From contig JBGCFP010000003.1 in the NCBI GenBank assembly GCA_045107005.1, positions 1-64,000 of the forward strand: a DNA stretch of 64,000 nt, given 5' to 3'. Source of the stretch: JBCCMA01 sp045107005. GTDB taxonomy: Bacteria; Pseudomonadota; Gammaproteobacteria; Steroidobacterales; JBCCMA01. The position numbers and the translations under genes are program-made. Positions 1 to 8,700 of this stretch are shown here, piece after piece. The notes under the pieces are model-generated. The model did no database searches. It saw nothing but the letters and a program-made list of their open reading frames with translations, and was not told where the DNA came from. Numbering within the stretch: position 1 is the stretch's first letter; every line of letters starts with the position of its first letter.

Positions 1-878
1 GCTTGCACGGCTTGCACCAACGTCGCGTTAATCTGGTCCTGCGCCATTGCATGCTCGCCCGCCCGCTTGCCGACGTGAATAAACGTGGCATCGCGACGGG
101 CAAGCTCCAGGATACTGTCGTCGACCAGCGCGTCGTAGAGCACGACGTCCGCACGGCTCAACAGCCGGGCGCCGCGCAGCGTCATCAGGTCCGCATCGCC
201 AGCCCCTGCGCCGACCAGCCACGCGATGCCGGCATCAGAGCGGCACTCCTGTTTGGCCAGCTTGCGCGTCATGGCGCGCTCGGCGAGGTCGTCGCGACCC
301 GCCAATGCATGATCGGCAATCGGCCCGGAGAACACGTCAAGCCAAAAGCGCTGGCGCGGCTGGCCGTCCGCGACGGAGCGTTTGACGGCGCTGCGCCAGC
401 GTGACGCCAGTGCCACCAGCGCATCAATGCGCGCGGGCAACGCTTTTTCGATCACCGCTTTGGTCCAGCGGGCAACGGTCGGCGAGCGTCCACCGCTGGA
501 GATGGCCACGGTAATCGCCCCGCGATCGACGATCGCCGGTGTGATGAATGAACAGCGCGCCGGATCGTCAACCACGTTACACAAGCGACCTGCCGCGCTG
601 GCCACTTCCGAGACATGCTGGTTAACCGCCGTACTATTGGTCGCGCTAATGACCAGAACGTGGTTGGTCAGGTGCTCGGCGGCAAACGCCGCGCGGTGCC
701 ATGTGACCTCGCCCCGGTCATGCGCGCGTTGAATCTCTGCGGTGGCCTCTGGCGCGATCAGCGTTATCGCAGCACCGGCTTTGCGCAGCAGCACCATCTT
801 GCGCAAAGCCACCTGTCCCGCGCCGACAATCAGCACGGGACGGTTTTTAAGCTCGGCAAACAGAGGGAAATAGTCCAT
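1..878 (-). CDS. cysG: Siroheme synthase CysG, 3' part beyond the window
   Basis: Multifunctional enzyme making siroheme from uroporphyrinogen III (SAM methylation, NAD-dependent oxidation, iron insertion), the cofactor needed by the CysI sulfite reductase encoded 10 kb away. Read on the minus strand the frame is open to the window edge. It begins MDYFPLFAELKNRPVLIVG with the dinucleotide-binding GxGxVAxRK loop, then CNVVDDPARCSF and AISSGGRSPTVAR of the dehydrogenase/chelatase half. The uroporphyrinogen methyltransferase half starts near residue 216 with WLVGAGAGDADLMTLRGARL and GKRAGEHAMAQDQIN, and is cut off there. A TAAGG sequence lies 9 bases before the ATG. It is divergent from the cysB-like gene, so the pair may share a regulatory region. 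Family assignment is firm. Confidence 0.93.
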   Translation of the reverse strand, partial: MDYFPLFAELKNRPVLIVGAGQVALRKMVLLRKAGAAITLIAPEATAEIQRAHDRGEVTWHRAAFAAEHLTNHVLVISATNSTAVNQHVSEVASAAGRLCNVVDDPARCSFITPAIVDRGAITVAISSGGRSPTVARWTKAVIEKALPARIDALVALASRWRSAVKRSVADGQPRQRFWLDVFSGPIADHALAGRDDLAERAMTRKLAKQECRSDAGIAWLVGAGAGDADLMTLRGARLLSRADVVLYDALVDDSILELARRDATFIHVGKRAGEHAMAQDQINATLVQAVQ

Positions 879-1015
879 GCCCGGACCTTAGCGGCGAAGC
901 CGTGCCCGTTGAAATAACGCTTCGTGCTGTCGCGATTCCTGCAGGGCATAAGCGCGGCCGCACGGACCACAAATTCGTTGACCGGGTCTGTGGCCGGTGC
1001 TTAGATGCAGCCATC

Positions 1016-2002
1016 ATGACGTTACAACAGCTGCGTTACTTGCTCGGTGTCGTTGACAGTGGTTTGAACATTACCGCGGCGGCGGAGCGCCTGTTTGCCA
1101 GTCAGCCGGGCATAAGCAAACAGCTGCGGCAGCTGGAAGCGGAACTTGGGGTGCAGCTGTTCACGCGTCGCGGCAAGGCACTCGTGGCGCTAACCGAATC
1201 GGGTGTGAGCATTGTTGAGCGCGCACGCCGAATTTTACAGGAAGTTCAGAACATACGGGCGCTGGCTGGCGAGGTCAGCGGCGAAACGGAGGGCGAGCTG
1301 GCAATCGCCACCACCCATACGCAGGCGCGCTACGTGCTGCCGCTGATCGTCAAAGCGTTCCGTGAGGAATACCCGAACGTTACGTTGACGTTGCACCAAG
1401 GCACGTCGGAACAGATTGCCGAGTTGGTCGAAGCCGGGCGGGTCGATATCGCAATCGCCACCGATTCGCTCGACTTGTTTGGCGGAATGACCATACTGCC
1501 GTGCTTCCGCTGGCGTCGCATCGCCATCGTGCCCATTGATCACGAACTCGCAACGCAGAAAGCGTCTTTGGACCTGGCCGCACTCGCTCGCCACCCGCTG
1601 GTGACCTACGTGTTTGCGGCGAGCGGCGAATCGTCATTCAAACGGGCGTTTGAGGCGCGCAGTCTCGAACCCAACATTGTGTTTACCGCGCGCGACGCGG
1701 ACGTCATAAAAACCTACGTGCGCGTCGGCATGGGGGTCGGGGTCGTTGCGCCGATGGCGTACGAGTGCGACGAAGATCTGGCGCCCATCGATCTTGGCGA
1801 CATGCTACCCGTGTTGACGACGTGGCTGGGGTTTCGCCGCGACGCGGTGATCAAGGGTTACATGGCCAGGTTTGCCGAGTTGTTCGCGCCGCACTTGACC
1901 GAGCGGTTGGTCAAACAGGCGCACGAGTGCGAAACCTCGGCGGCCGTGCGTTCGGTGGTCGAGCATATTGAATTGCCGGAGCGCTTTCGGTGCGGGGCCT
2001 AG
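1016..2002 (+). CDS. cysB: LysR-family regulator, CysB type
   Basis: Transcriptional regulator of 328 residues, probably controlling sulfur assimilation. The N-terminal winged helix reads MTLQQLRYLLGVVDSGLNIT with the helix-turn-helix around ASQPGISKQLRQLEAELG. The effector domain carries the CysB/Cbl hallmark TTHTQARYVLPLIVKAF near residue 100 and GMGVGVVAPMAY near residue 245. CysB proteins bind N-acetylserine or sulfide signals and activate cys genes as tetramers. An upstream in-frame start exists, but the ATG chosen here matches the usual CysB N-terminus. The neighbouring cysG and the nearby cysJIH operon support the role. It could be the paralogue Cbl, but no second copy is in view. Confidence 0.9.
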   Translation: MTLQQLRYLLGVVDSGLNITAAAERLFASQPGISKQLRQLEAELGVQLFTRRGKALVALTESGVSIVERARRILQEVQNIRALAGEVSGETEGELAIATTHTQARYVLPLIVKAFREEYPNVTLTLHQGTSEQIAELVEAGRVDIAIATDSLDLFGGMTILPCFRWRRIAIVPIDHELATQKASLDLAALARHPLVTYVFAASGESSFKRAFEARSLEPNIVFTARDADVIKTYVRVGMGVGVVAPMAYECDEDLAPIDLGDMLPVLTTWLGFRRDAVIKGYMARFAELFAPHLTERLVKQAHECETSAAVRSVVEHIELPERFRCGA

Positions 2003-2102
2003 ATCGGCTCATTTATTAAATTCGTGACGTCCATGAATCGGTCCGGCCGGCAATGTGGTAAAACACCACCATCAAGAAGCCGCCGCTGAGACGTCACTTT
2101 CC

Positions 2103-4274
2103 ATGAGTACACCGTTGCTGACCATCCATCCGGTTCTGCGTGATTTCGTCGACCGGGAACTGCTGCCCGATCTGAACATCGACTCCGACGCATTCTGGTC
2201 TGGTTGCGCTGAGCTGATTAGCGCACTGACGCCACAGAACAAGACGTTGCTGGAAAAACGCGACGCCTTGCAAACGTCGATCGACGACTATCACCGCGAT
2301 CACGCCATCACGTCGTTCGACGTTGATCACTACCGACAGTTTCTCGAGCACATCGGATATCTCGCACCGCCCGCCGGGGAGGCGACGGTGCGCACGCGAA
2401 ATGTTGACGACGAAATTGCGTCCATTGCGGGGCCGCAACTGGTGGTACCGGTCAGCAATCCGCGCTTCGCGCTCAATGCCGCGAATGCGCGCTGGGGCAG
2501 CCTGTACGATGCGTTGTACGGCACGGATGTCATTGATCGCGGCGGTGAGCAGGCGCCGGGCAAAGCCTATAACCCGATCCGCGGCGCGGCGGTTGTGCGT
2601 TACGCGCAAGGGTTTCTCAACGATACGTTTGCCTTGGCCTGCGGATCGCATCAGGACGTCAGCGCCTACGTGCTGGACCAAGCTCAAACGCCGGTACGTC
2701 TGTCCGTGCAGTTGGCAGACGGATCGCTAACCGCGCTCGCTGACCCGACGCAGTTCGTCGGTTTCACCGAGTCGGCGGGCAAAGCGACCCTTCTCCTTCG
2801 CCATCACGGTTTGCACGCCGAGCTGGTTATCGACCCGGAGCATCCCATCGGCAAGACGTCGCCGGCTGGCTTGAGCGACGTACGTCTGGAATCGGCGGTA
2901 ACCACCATTCAGGACTGTGAAGACTCCGTCGCCGCCGTGGATGCGCAGGACAAGGTCGAGGTGTATCGCAACTGGCTGGGGCTCATGCGCGGCACGCTGG
3001 ACACCACCTTCGACAAGGGCGGGCGGTCACTGACCCGATCGTTGCATGAGGACCGGCGCTACGCCGGTGTCGACGGTGCTGCTCTGACTTTGCCCGGGCG
3101 CTCGTTGATGCTGGTGCGCAACGTCGGCCATTTGATGACCTGCGACGCGCTGCTGGATGCTAACGGCGATGAAGTGTTCGAGGGGATTCTGGATGCCATC
3201 ATCACAACGACCTGCGCGCTCTACGATCTGCGCGAGCAGACGAAGCGGCGCAACAGTCGCACCGGCAGCGTCTACATCGTGAAACCGAAGATGCACGGAC
3301 CGGAGGAGGTGGCCTTCGCCAACACCTTGTTTGATCGGGTGGAAGATTTGCTTGGGTTGGCCCGACACACGATCAAGATCGGTGTGATGGACGAAGAGCG
3401 GCGCACGACGATTAACCTCGCTCAGTGCATCGAGCAGGTGCGCGATCGACTCGTGTTCATTAACACGGGGTTTCTGGATCGCACGGGCGACGAAATTCAT
3501 ACCAGTATGAAATCCGGCGCCATGCCGCCAAAAGAAACCATCAAGGCGCAGCGCTGGATCGCCGCCTATGAGGATTGGAACGTCGACAATGGTCTGGCGT
3601 GCGCGCTGCCGGGCAAGGCACAAATCGGCAAAGGTATGTGGCCCAAGCCTGACGAAATGCAGCAGATGCTGGATACCAAATCCGTACACCCACTGGCCGG
3701 CGCGAACTGCGCCTGGGTGCCGTCTCCGACGGCCGCAACGTTGCACGCGATGCATTATCACCAGGTGGACGTGTTCGCGCGTCAGCGCGAGTTACGGCAG
3801 CGTGAACCCGCGGCGTTAAACGATTTGCTGAACCCGCCGAGTGTATTCAGTGTGCCGCTGACGGCCGCACAGATTCGCGCTGAGCTCGACAACAACGCGC
3901 AGGGCATCCTCGGCTACGTGGTGCGCTGGATTGATCAGGGTGTGGGGTGCTCCAAAGTACCGGATATCCAGGATGTCGGGCTCATGGAAGACCGAGCGAC
4001 GCTGCGGATTTCGAGCCAGCTGCTGGCCAACTGGCTGGAGCACGACATCTGCACGGAGGACGACGTACGCGACACGTTTGCGCGCATGGCCGAGGTGGTG
4101 GACCGGCAGAACGCCAATGACCCGTCTTACACCCCCATGGGGCCCGACTGTAATGACTCGCTGGCGTTTACGGCCGCGCTCGAGCTTGTTTTGAGCGGCG
4201 CGACCCAGCCCAACGGCTATACCGAGCCACTGTTGCACGCGTTCCGCAAAAAAAGGAAAGCGCAACCATCTTGA
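2103..4274 (+). CDS. glcB: Malate synthase G
   Basis: Condenses glyoxylate with acetyl-CoA to malate in the glyoxylate bypass or glycolate use; cytoplasmic. From the ATG at MSTPLLTIHPVLRDFVDREL the protein is 723 residues, the length of E. coli GlcB, which is why the in-frame start 16 codons upstream was not used. Visible G-isoform features are NPRFALNAANARWGSLYDALYGTD-type sequence near residue 118, the metal/glyoxylate region MHGPEEVAFANTLF and the C-terminal segment PMGPDCNDSLAFTAA. It stands alone between cysB and the VOC genes; isocitrate lyase is not in the window, so the partner pathway is not shown here. Confidence 0.95.
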   Translation: MSTPLLTIHPVLRDFVDRELLPDLNIDSDAFWSGCAELISALTPQNKTLLEKRDALQTSIDDYHRDHAITSFDVDHYRQFLEHIGYLAPPAGEATVRTRNVDDEIASIAGPQLVVPVSNPRFALNAANARWGSLYDALYGTDVIDRGGEQAPGKAYNPIRGAAVVRYAQGFLNDTFALACGSHQDVSAYVLDQAQTPVRLSVQLADGSLTALADPTQFVGFTESAGKATLLLRHHGLHAELVIDPEHPIGKTSPAGLSDVRLESAVTTIQDCEDSVAAVDAQDKVEVYRNWLGLMRGTLDTTFDKGGRSLTRSLHEDRRYAGVDGAALTLPGRSLMLVRNVGHLMTCDALLDANGDEVFEGILDAIITTTCALYDLREQTKRRNSRTGSVYIVKPKMHGPEEVAFANTLFDRVEDLLGLARHTIKIGVMDEERRTTINLAQCIEQVRDRLVFINTGFLDRTGDEIHTSMKSGAMPPKETIKAQRWIAAYEDWNVDNGLACALPGKAQIGKGMWPKPDEMQQMLDTKSVHPLAGANCAWVPSPTAATLHAMHYHQVDVFARQRELRQREPAALNDLLNPPSVFSVPLTAAQIRAELDNNAQGILGYVVRWIDQGVGCSKVPDIQDVGLMEDRATLRISSQLLANWLEHDICTEDDVRDTFARMAEVVDRQNANDPSYTPMGPDCNDSLAFTAALELVLSGATQPNGYTEPLLHAFRKKRKAQPS

Positions 4275-4278
4275 GCCG

Positions 4279-4656
4279 CTAGCCGACTTCGTAAGTCGTG
4301 ATTTCCAGCTCGTTGCCGAACGGATCGTTAAAGTACATCGAGTGGCACAAGCCGTGGTCGCTCTGGCGAAGCGAAATGTCGACCGTGGCCAGATGCGCTT
4401 TCCACGCGACGTATTCCTGACGACTGGCGCCGAAAGCCAGTGACACCGGCTTAGGTTTGACGGAACGAAACAACGCGAAGTGAATCGTGTTGCTGGCGTT
4501 GGCGATGGTCAGCGGACCACCCTCTGGTGTCGCCCAGAACGCGAATTCCTCCATTACCTTGAACCCCAGTTTGTCCCGATACCAATCTGCTGCCGCGACG
4601 CGGCTGGTAACGTAAACATGCACGTGGTCGATGGCGCCGCTCAAGTCAGGGGTCAT
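4279..4656 (-). CDS. VOC (glyoxalase/dioxygenase fold) protein 1
   Basis: A 125-residue vicinal-oxygen-chelate protein. It shows the paired beta-alpha-beta-beta-beta halves: IDHVHVYVTSRVAAADWY at the N-terminus supplies the first histidine, and HSMYFNDPFGNELEITTYE at the C-terminus supplies the second histidine and the glutamate expected as metal ligands. Substrate cannot be read from sequence; family members are glyoxalases, ring-cleaving dioxygenases and resistance proteins. Its ATG overlaps the stop of the upstream VOC gene by four bases (ATGA), so the two are translationally coupled. Both lie behind a SoxR-type promoter, which suggests a role in handling redox-cycling compounds or electrophiles. 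Confidence 0.8.
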   Translation of the reverse strand: MTPDLSGAIDHVHVYVTSRVAAADWYRDKLGFKVMEEFAFWATPEGGPLTIANASNTIHFALFRSVKPKPVSLAFGASRQEYVAWKAHLATVDISLRQSDHGLCHSMYFNDPFGNELEITTYEVG

Positions 4657-5048
4657 GTCTTCTCTCCCGCATAGCTCAGGACTTCGAATTCGATATTGTC
4701 GTCGTCGCGAAAATAGAAGCGGCGTCCGGGCTCGTAGTCACCGTGGTTAAACGTTTTGTACCCGGCGGCAAGAACGCGTTGCTCCACCGCATTCAGATCG
4801 TCGACGTGAACGCCAAGATGGTTCAGCCCGCCGATTTGCTCGTAGCTAACTTGTTTTGGCGCACGCAGTTTTGGCATCGAATAGACCGCCAGATACTGTT
4901 CCGGCGTGCCCACGTGTACCGAGCGACCGCCGTGAATGGATGAGCCCTCCCAGCGTATCTGCCAGTCGAAAAGTTGGCACAGCATGGCCGCCGTTTTGTC
5001 CGGGTCCTGCACGGTGACGTTGACGTGCTCGAGTGTCGTGGTGGTCAT
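4653..5048 (-). CDS. VOC (glyoxalase/dioxygenase fold) protein 2
   Basis: A 131-residue single-module VOC protein, first gene of the SoxR-controlled pair. Ligand candidates are the histidine in LEHVNVTVQDPDKTAAML, the histidine in GLNHLGVHVDDLNAVEQRV and the glutamate in NIEFEVLSYAGEKT. Start: an AAGGAG sits six bases before ATGACCACCACG. An upstream in-frame GTG (5078) is rejected because it would lie at or before the transcription start predicted from the SoxR promoter. VOC proteins often act as dimers of such single modules, so the coupled pair may form a heterodimer (inference). Substrate unknown. Confidence 0.82.
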   Translation of the reverse strand: MTTTTLEHVNVTVQDPDKTAAMLCQLFDWQIRWEGSSIHGGRSVHVGTPEQYLAVYSMPKLRAPKQVSYEQIGGLNHLGVHVDDLNAVEQRVLAAGYKTFNHGDYEPGRRFYFRDDDNIEFEVLSYAGEKT

Positions 5049-5078
5049 CGGTTTCTCCTTGATCTGTATCTGTGGCAC

Positions 5079-5109
5079 AGTCTAGAACCTCAACTTAAGT
5101 TGAGGTCAA
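5079..5109 (-). promoter_or_regulatory. SoxR box within a 19-base-spacer promoter
   Basis: Reading the minus strand: TTGACC, then 19 bases, then TAGACT, with the perfect 18-base palindrome CCTCAACTTAAGTTGAGG (5088-5105) filling the space. The E. coli soxS SoxR box is CCTCAAGTTAACTTGAGG with the same 19-base spacing between -35 and -10. The overlong spacer is the signature of MerR-family activation by DNA distortion. Transcription would begin near 5072 and run into the two VOC genes. The soxR-like gene is divergent, with its ATG 28 bases from the palindrome, so autoregulation is likely. Confidence 0.92.
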
Positions 5110-5132
5110 GGGTTATATGGGGGATCACGATC

Positions 5133-5630
5133 ATGCGCTTATCCGAGGATTTACCGATCGCTACGTTGGTTCGGCGCACGGGCCTGTCCGTGTCGGCCAT
5201 TCGGTTCTACGAGTCGCGAGGTCTGGTGACGGCGGACCGCAATGCGGGCGGCCAGCGGCGTTTTGACAAAAGCGATATTCGAAAGTTGTCGTTTGTCATG
5301 ATCGCTCAGCAACTGGGGTTCTCCATCGAGCAAATTGGCCAACAGTTGACGGGTCTGCCGCGCGGGCGGGCGCCAACTCAGCGAGACTGGACACGTATCA
5401 GTCGACAGTTTCGACAGGATCTGGACGCGCGAATCGCTGCGTTGAGCACTTTGCGAGATCGTCTGGACGGGTGTATCGGTTGCGGATGTTTGTCGCTGAA
5501 AAAATGCGCGCTGTACAATCCCGCCGATCGCGCTGCGAGCCGCGGTGCTGGTCCGCGGTATTTGTTGGGTGACAGTGCCGAAAAGCTGCCGGCATCACCG
5601 GTTAGATTTGGTCTCAAAAGTCAGGATTGA
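5133..5630 (+). CDS. soxR: Redox-sensing MerR-family activator SoxR
   Basis: 2Fe-2S transcription factor of 165 residues that senses redox-cycling agents or superoxide. The MerR helix-turn-helix is LVRRTGLSVSAIRFYESRGL, followed by the wing GGQRRFDKSDIRKL and a dimerisation helix. The iron-sulfur cysteines Cys114, Cys117, Cys119 and Cys125 lie in DGCIGCGCLSLKKC, the CX2CXCX5C spacing of SoxR. The downstream NPADRAAS also matches the SoxR end. The ATG follows a GGGGGA. It diverges from the VOC pair across a SoxR box. No soxS follows, as usual outside enteric bacteria, where SoxR acts directly on its targets. Confidence 0.93.
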   Translation: MRLSEDLPIATLVRRTGLSVSAIRFYESRGLVTADRNAGGQRRFDKSDIRKLSFVMIAQQLGFSIEQIGQQLTGLPRGRAPTQRDWTRISRQFRQDLDARIAALSTLRDRLDGCIGCGCLSLKKCALYNPADRAASRGAGPRYLLGDSAEKLPASPVRFGLKSQD

Positions 5631-5747
5631 AAACCAAAGCGCCCCGCTGACCCGTTAGGCGAAAACGTTTGTGCCATACTCTGTGATCGCCTCAAGTTAG
5701 CGTGGCCGCCGCGCCGCGCAAAGGTATTTGTCAGGAAAGGATCCGAC

Positions 5748-8700
5748 ATGAAGAAAGCGTTGATTCTGACAGCATCGCTCGTGCTCATGGCCTGGCCGCT
5801 TGGCGTGTCCGCCATCAATGACGGTGGGAAGGCTAAGGACGGGTTGCTCAGTTACTTTGAACCCAACCTTGGGCAATTGAGTGCCGATTACACACACGTT
5901 GTGCGGGCTGATCGATACAGCGCGCTGCTGAACGCCGATCGGGCGAGATTTTTGATTGGCGCTGCCGCAGGACAAAACGCTGCCGTTGACGGCGAGCCCC
6001 TCGAGAGTCAACGCGTTACGGCAACGGTTGCCACCGCCGTACAGATGCGACTGGTGGGGGCAAACGCTACCGATCCAGGCACTGCGGACGGTCTGCTGGA
6101 CGGTCACAGCAACTATTTGTTTGGCACGGATGCGAAACGCTGGTTGAGTAACGTGCCGCATTATTCAAGGCTTCAGTTTGCCGAAGTCTATCCCGGCATT
6201 GACGTCATTTACACATTGGAAGGATCGGCGCTGCGCTACGACTTTGTGCTGGCACCGCGGGCCGATGCCAACGACATTCGACTGCGTTTTGACGGAGCCG
6301 AGGGCGTCGAGCTCGATCAGCGTGGTGACCTCGTGGTCCGGGTGGGTGGCGTAGAGATGATTCACAGCGCGCCCAAGCTGTTTCAGAACGTCGACGGTGC
6401 ACAGCAAGATGTGGCAGGGGGATTCGCCGTTCAGGAAGATGGTTCGCTGCAGTTTCGCGTTGCCGAACATGACGCGGATACAGCGCTGGTGATTGATCCG
6501 CAGGTCACGCTGTCGACCTACCTGGGCGGTAGCGGCCCGGACCGTGTTCAGGATATCGCCGTTGACGCCAGCGGGCGCATGGTCGTCACCGGCTCAACCG
6601 GCTCGCTGGATTTTCCGATCGCGACGCCCATTGGGTCTACGCCATCTGGCGGCACCGACATCTTTGTCGCCCGGTTTGCACCCGACGGCCAAAGCCTCGA
6701 GTTCGCGACCTATGTCGGCGGTACGGGAGCCGACAATCCGCACCAGGTTGCGATCGACGCGGCGGGTAACATCCTGCTGGCGGGTTACACATCGTCACCG
6801 GACTTTCCCACCATGAATGCCGTGCAACCGGGTTTTCTTGGTGGTGGCCTCGTCGATAGCGACGCCTTCGTTGCGAAGCTGGACCCAACCGGGGCCAGCC
6901 TGGTTTATTCAACCTATCTCGGTGGCACCGGACCGGTCGATCCTTTTTTTGGCTTTGAGTGGATTCGCGGATTGACGGTTGATGCAGCCGGCAACGCTTT
7001 CGTCGTGGGCGAAACCTCATCGTTTGATTTTCCGGCAACCGATTCAGTCGGCGGGCGCGCCTGCCTGGAGGGCGAAGCGGGCGCAGTGAGCGTGTTGATT
7101 GGCGACGCGTTTGTGGCCAAATTTTCACCGAGCGGCGCGCTCGAGTTTGCCGCTTGCGTGGGTGGTTCCGAGCGCGACACTGGCCGCGGCATTGATCTTG
7201 CCGTCGACGGCGCGATTCACATCGTGGGCTTTACCCGTTCGTCTGACTATCCGGTCTCCGCGGGTGCGTTTCAAACGACGCTGGCCGAGCCGGGTTCCGG
7301 TCTCTATGACGTGCACGTGACGCGGTTGGACCCCAGCGGTGTGAACATAGACTGGGCCAGTCTTGTCGGTGGCACAGATAACGAATTTGCTCAACAGTTG
7401 CGCGTTACAGCCGACAGCTCAAGCGTCGTTATCGGTTCGTCCTCCTCGGATGATTTTCCGACCTCTGCCGGCGCTTATCAACCGAACAGAGCGGCCATCG
7501 CCGCAGACGGTATCTCTGACTCGATTGTGTTTCGTTTGGGAGCAGGGGGTTCGACCTTGTCTTTTGGCACGTATTTGGGCGGTACTGGCCAGGAGTTTGG
7601 GTGGGGGCTTGACCTCGACGAAAACGAACGGATCTATGTGTCGTCCACCACCGAATCGCTGGACTTCCCGCTGGTCGTCCCGACGCAAAGCGTTCGCGGC
7701 GGTCCTCTCAGCGTGCTCGGTCGCATCGGGCCGGACACCGATGACACGCGCGACATGGCAGGCGGACAAGTGACCATCAACGGCGAAGTGCGCAGAGTGC
7801 TGGTCGCTGCTAACGCGGGTCAAAGCCGCGTGTACGAATTGGATGACCGTAATGTGGTGCAGTCCGTGTCGGATATTGGTGCGCCAGGCGACGACACGGT
7901 CGCCGTAGTGGGTTACGACTCGGATTTCGATCTGTTGGTAGACGCGTTTGTTCTGATCAATCAGGCTGCACCATCCCGTGCCTACTTCACGGACGGTTTG
8001 GGTGGTCTTTTGCCGCCCGTCGATTTGACGCTTCCCGGGAGTACAGCCACAGCCGTGGCCACCGGTCGGCTGGTGGGTCTGCTCGAAGACGACATTGTGA
8101 TTGGCGGCAATCTGTCGGCTAGCGTGGTCTATCCAGGTAACGGCAGTGGTTTCGATCCCGGCCTGCAGATTTTGCCCGGTAGTGAAAATACAGCGACGTT
8201 GTCGCTGGCCGTTGGCGACCTGAATTTAGACGGTTTTGGAGACGTTGTAGAGGGCAACGCGGGCCGTAATCTTATCTACTTTGGCACCGGTAACGGTTTC
8301 CTCGCGAGCGTCGAACTTGGTACCGAAAGTGCGGAGAGCACGTCCATCGCCATTGCTGATGTGGATATGGATGGCGACCCTGATGTGGTAGTGGGCAACG
8401 ATGGCGCGCCCAATCGCTTGTATCGCAATCTCGGTGACGGCACGTTTGCGTTCTTGCAAGATCTCGACGGCAACGTGGCCACGACTCAGGATTTGATCTT
8501 GACGAATCTCAACGGCGACGGCAGTAGCGACATCGTCACTGCCGATAATGGCGTCGGCGTTGCGTATGTGAACGACGGTACCGGGCAATTTACAGCGCTG
8601 CCGCTTGGGACTGAGCTGGCGCCGGCGACAGCTATCTTCGACACAGGGGCTTTCGGCGTTTTCCGCGCCACTGACGGCGAGGCCATTGAGTGGCTGGATC

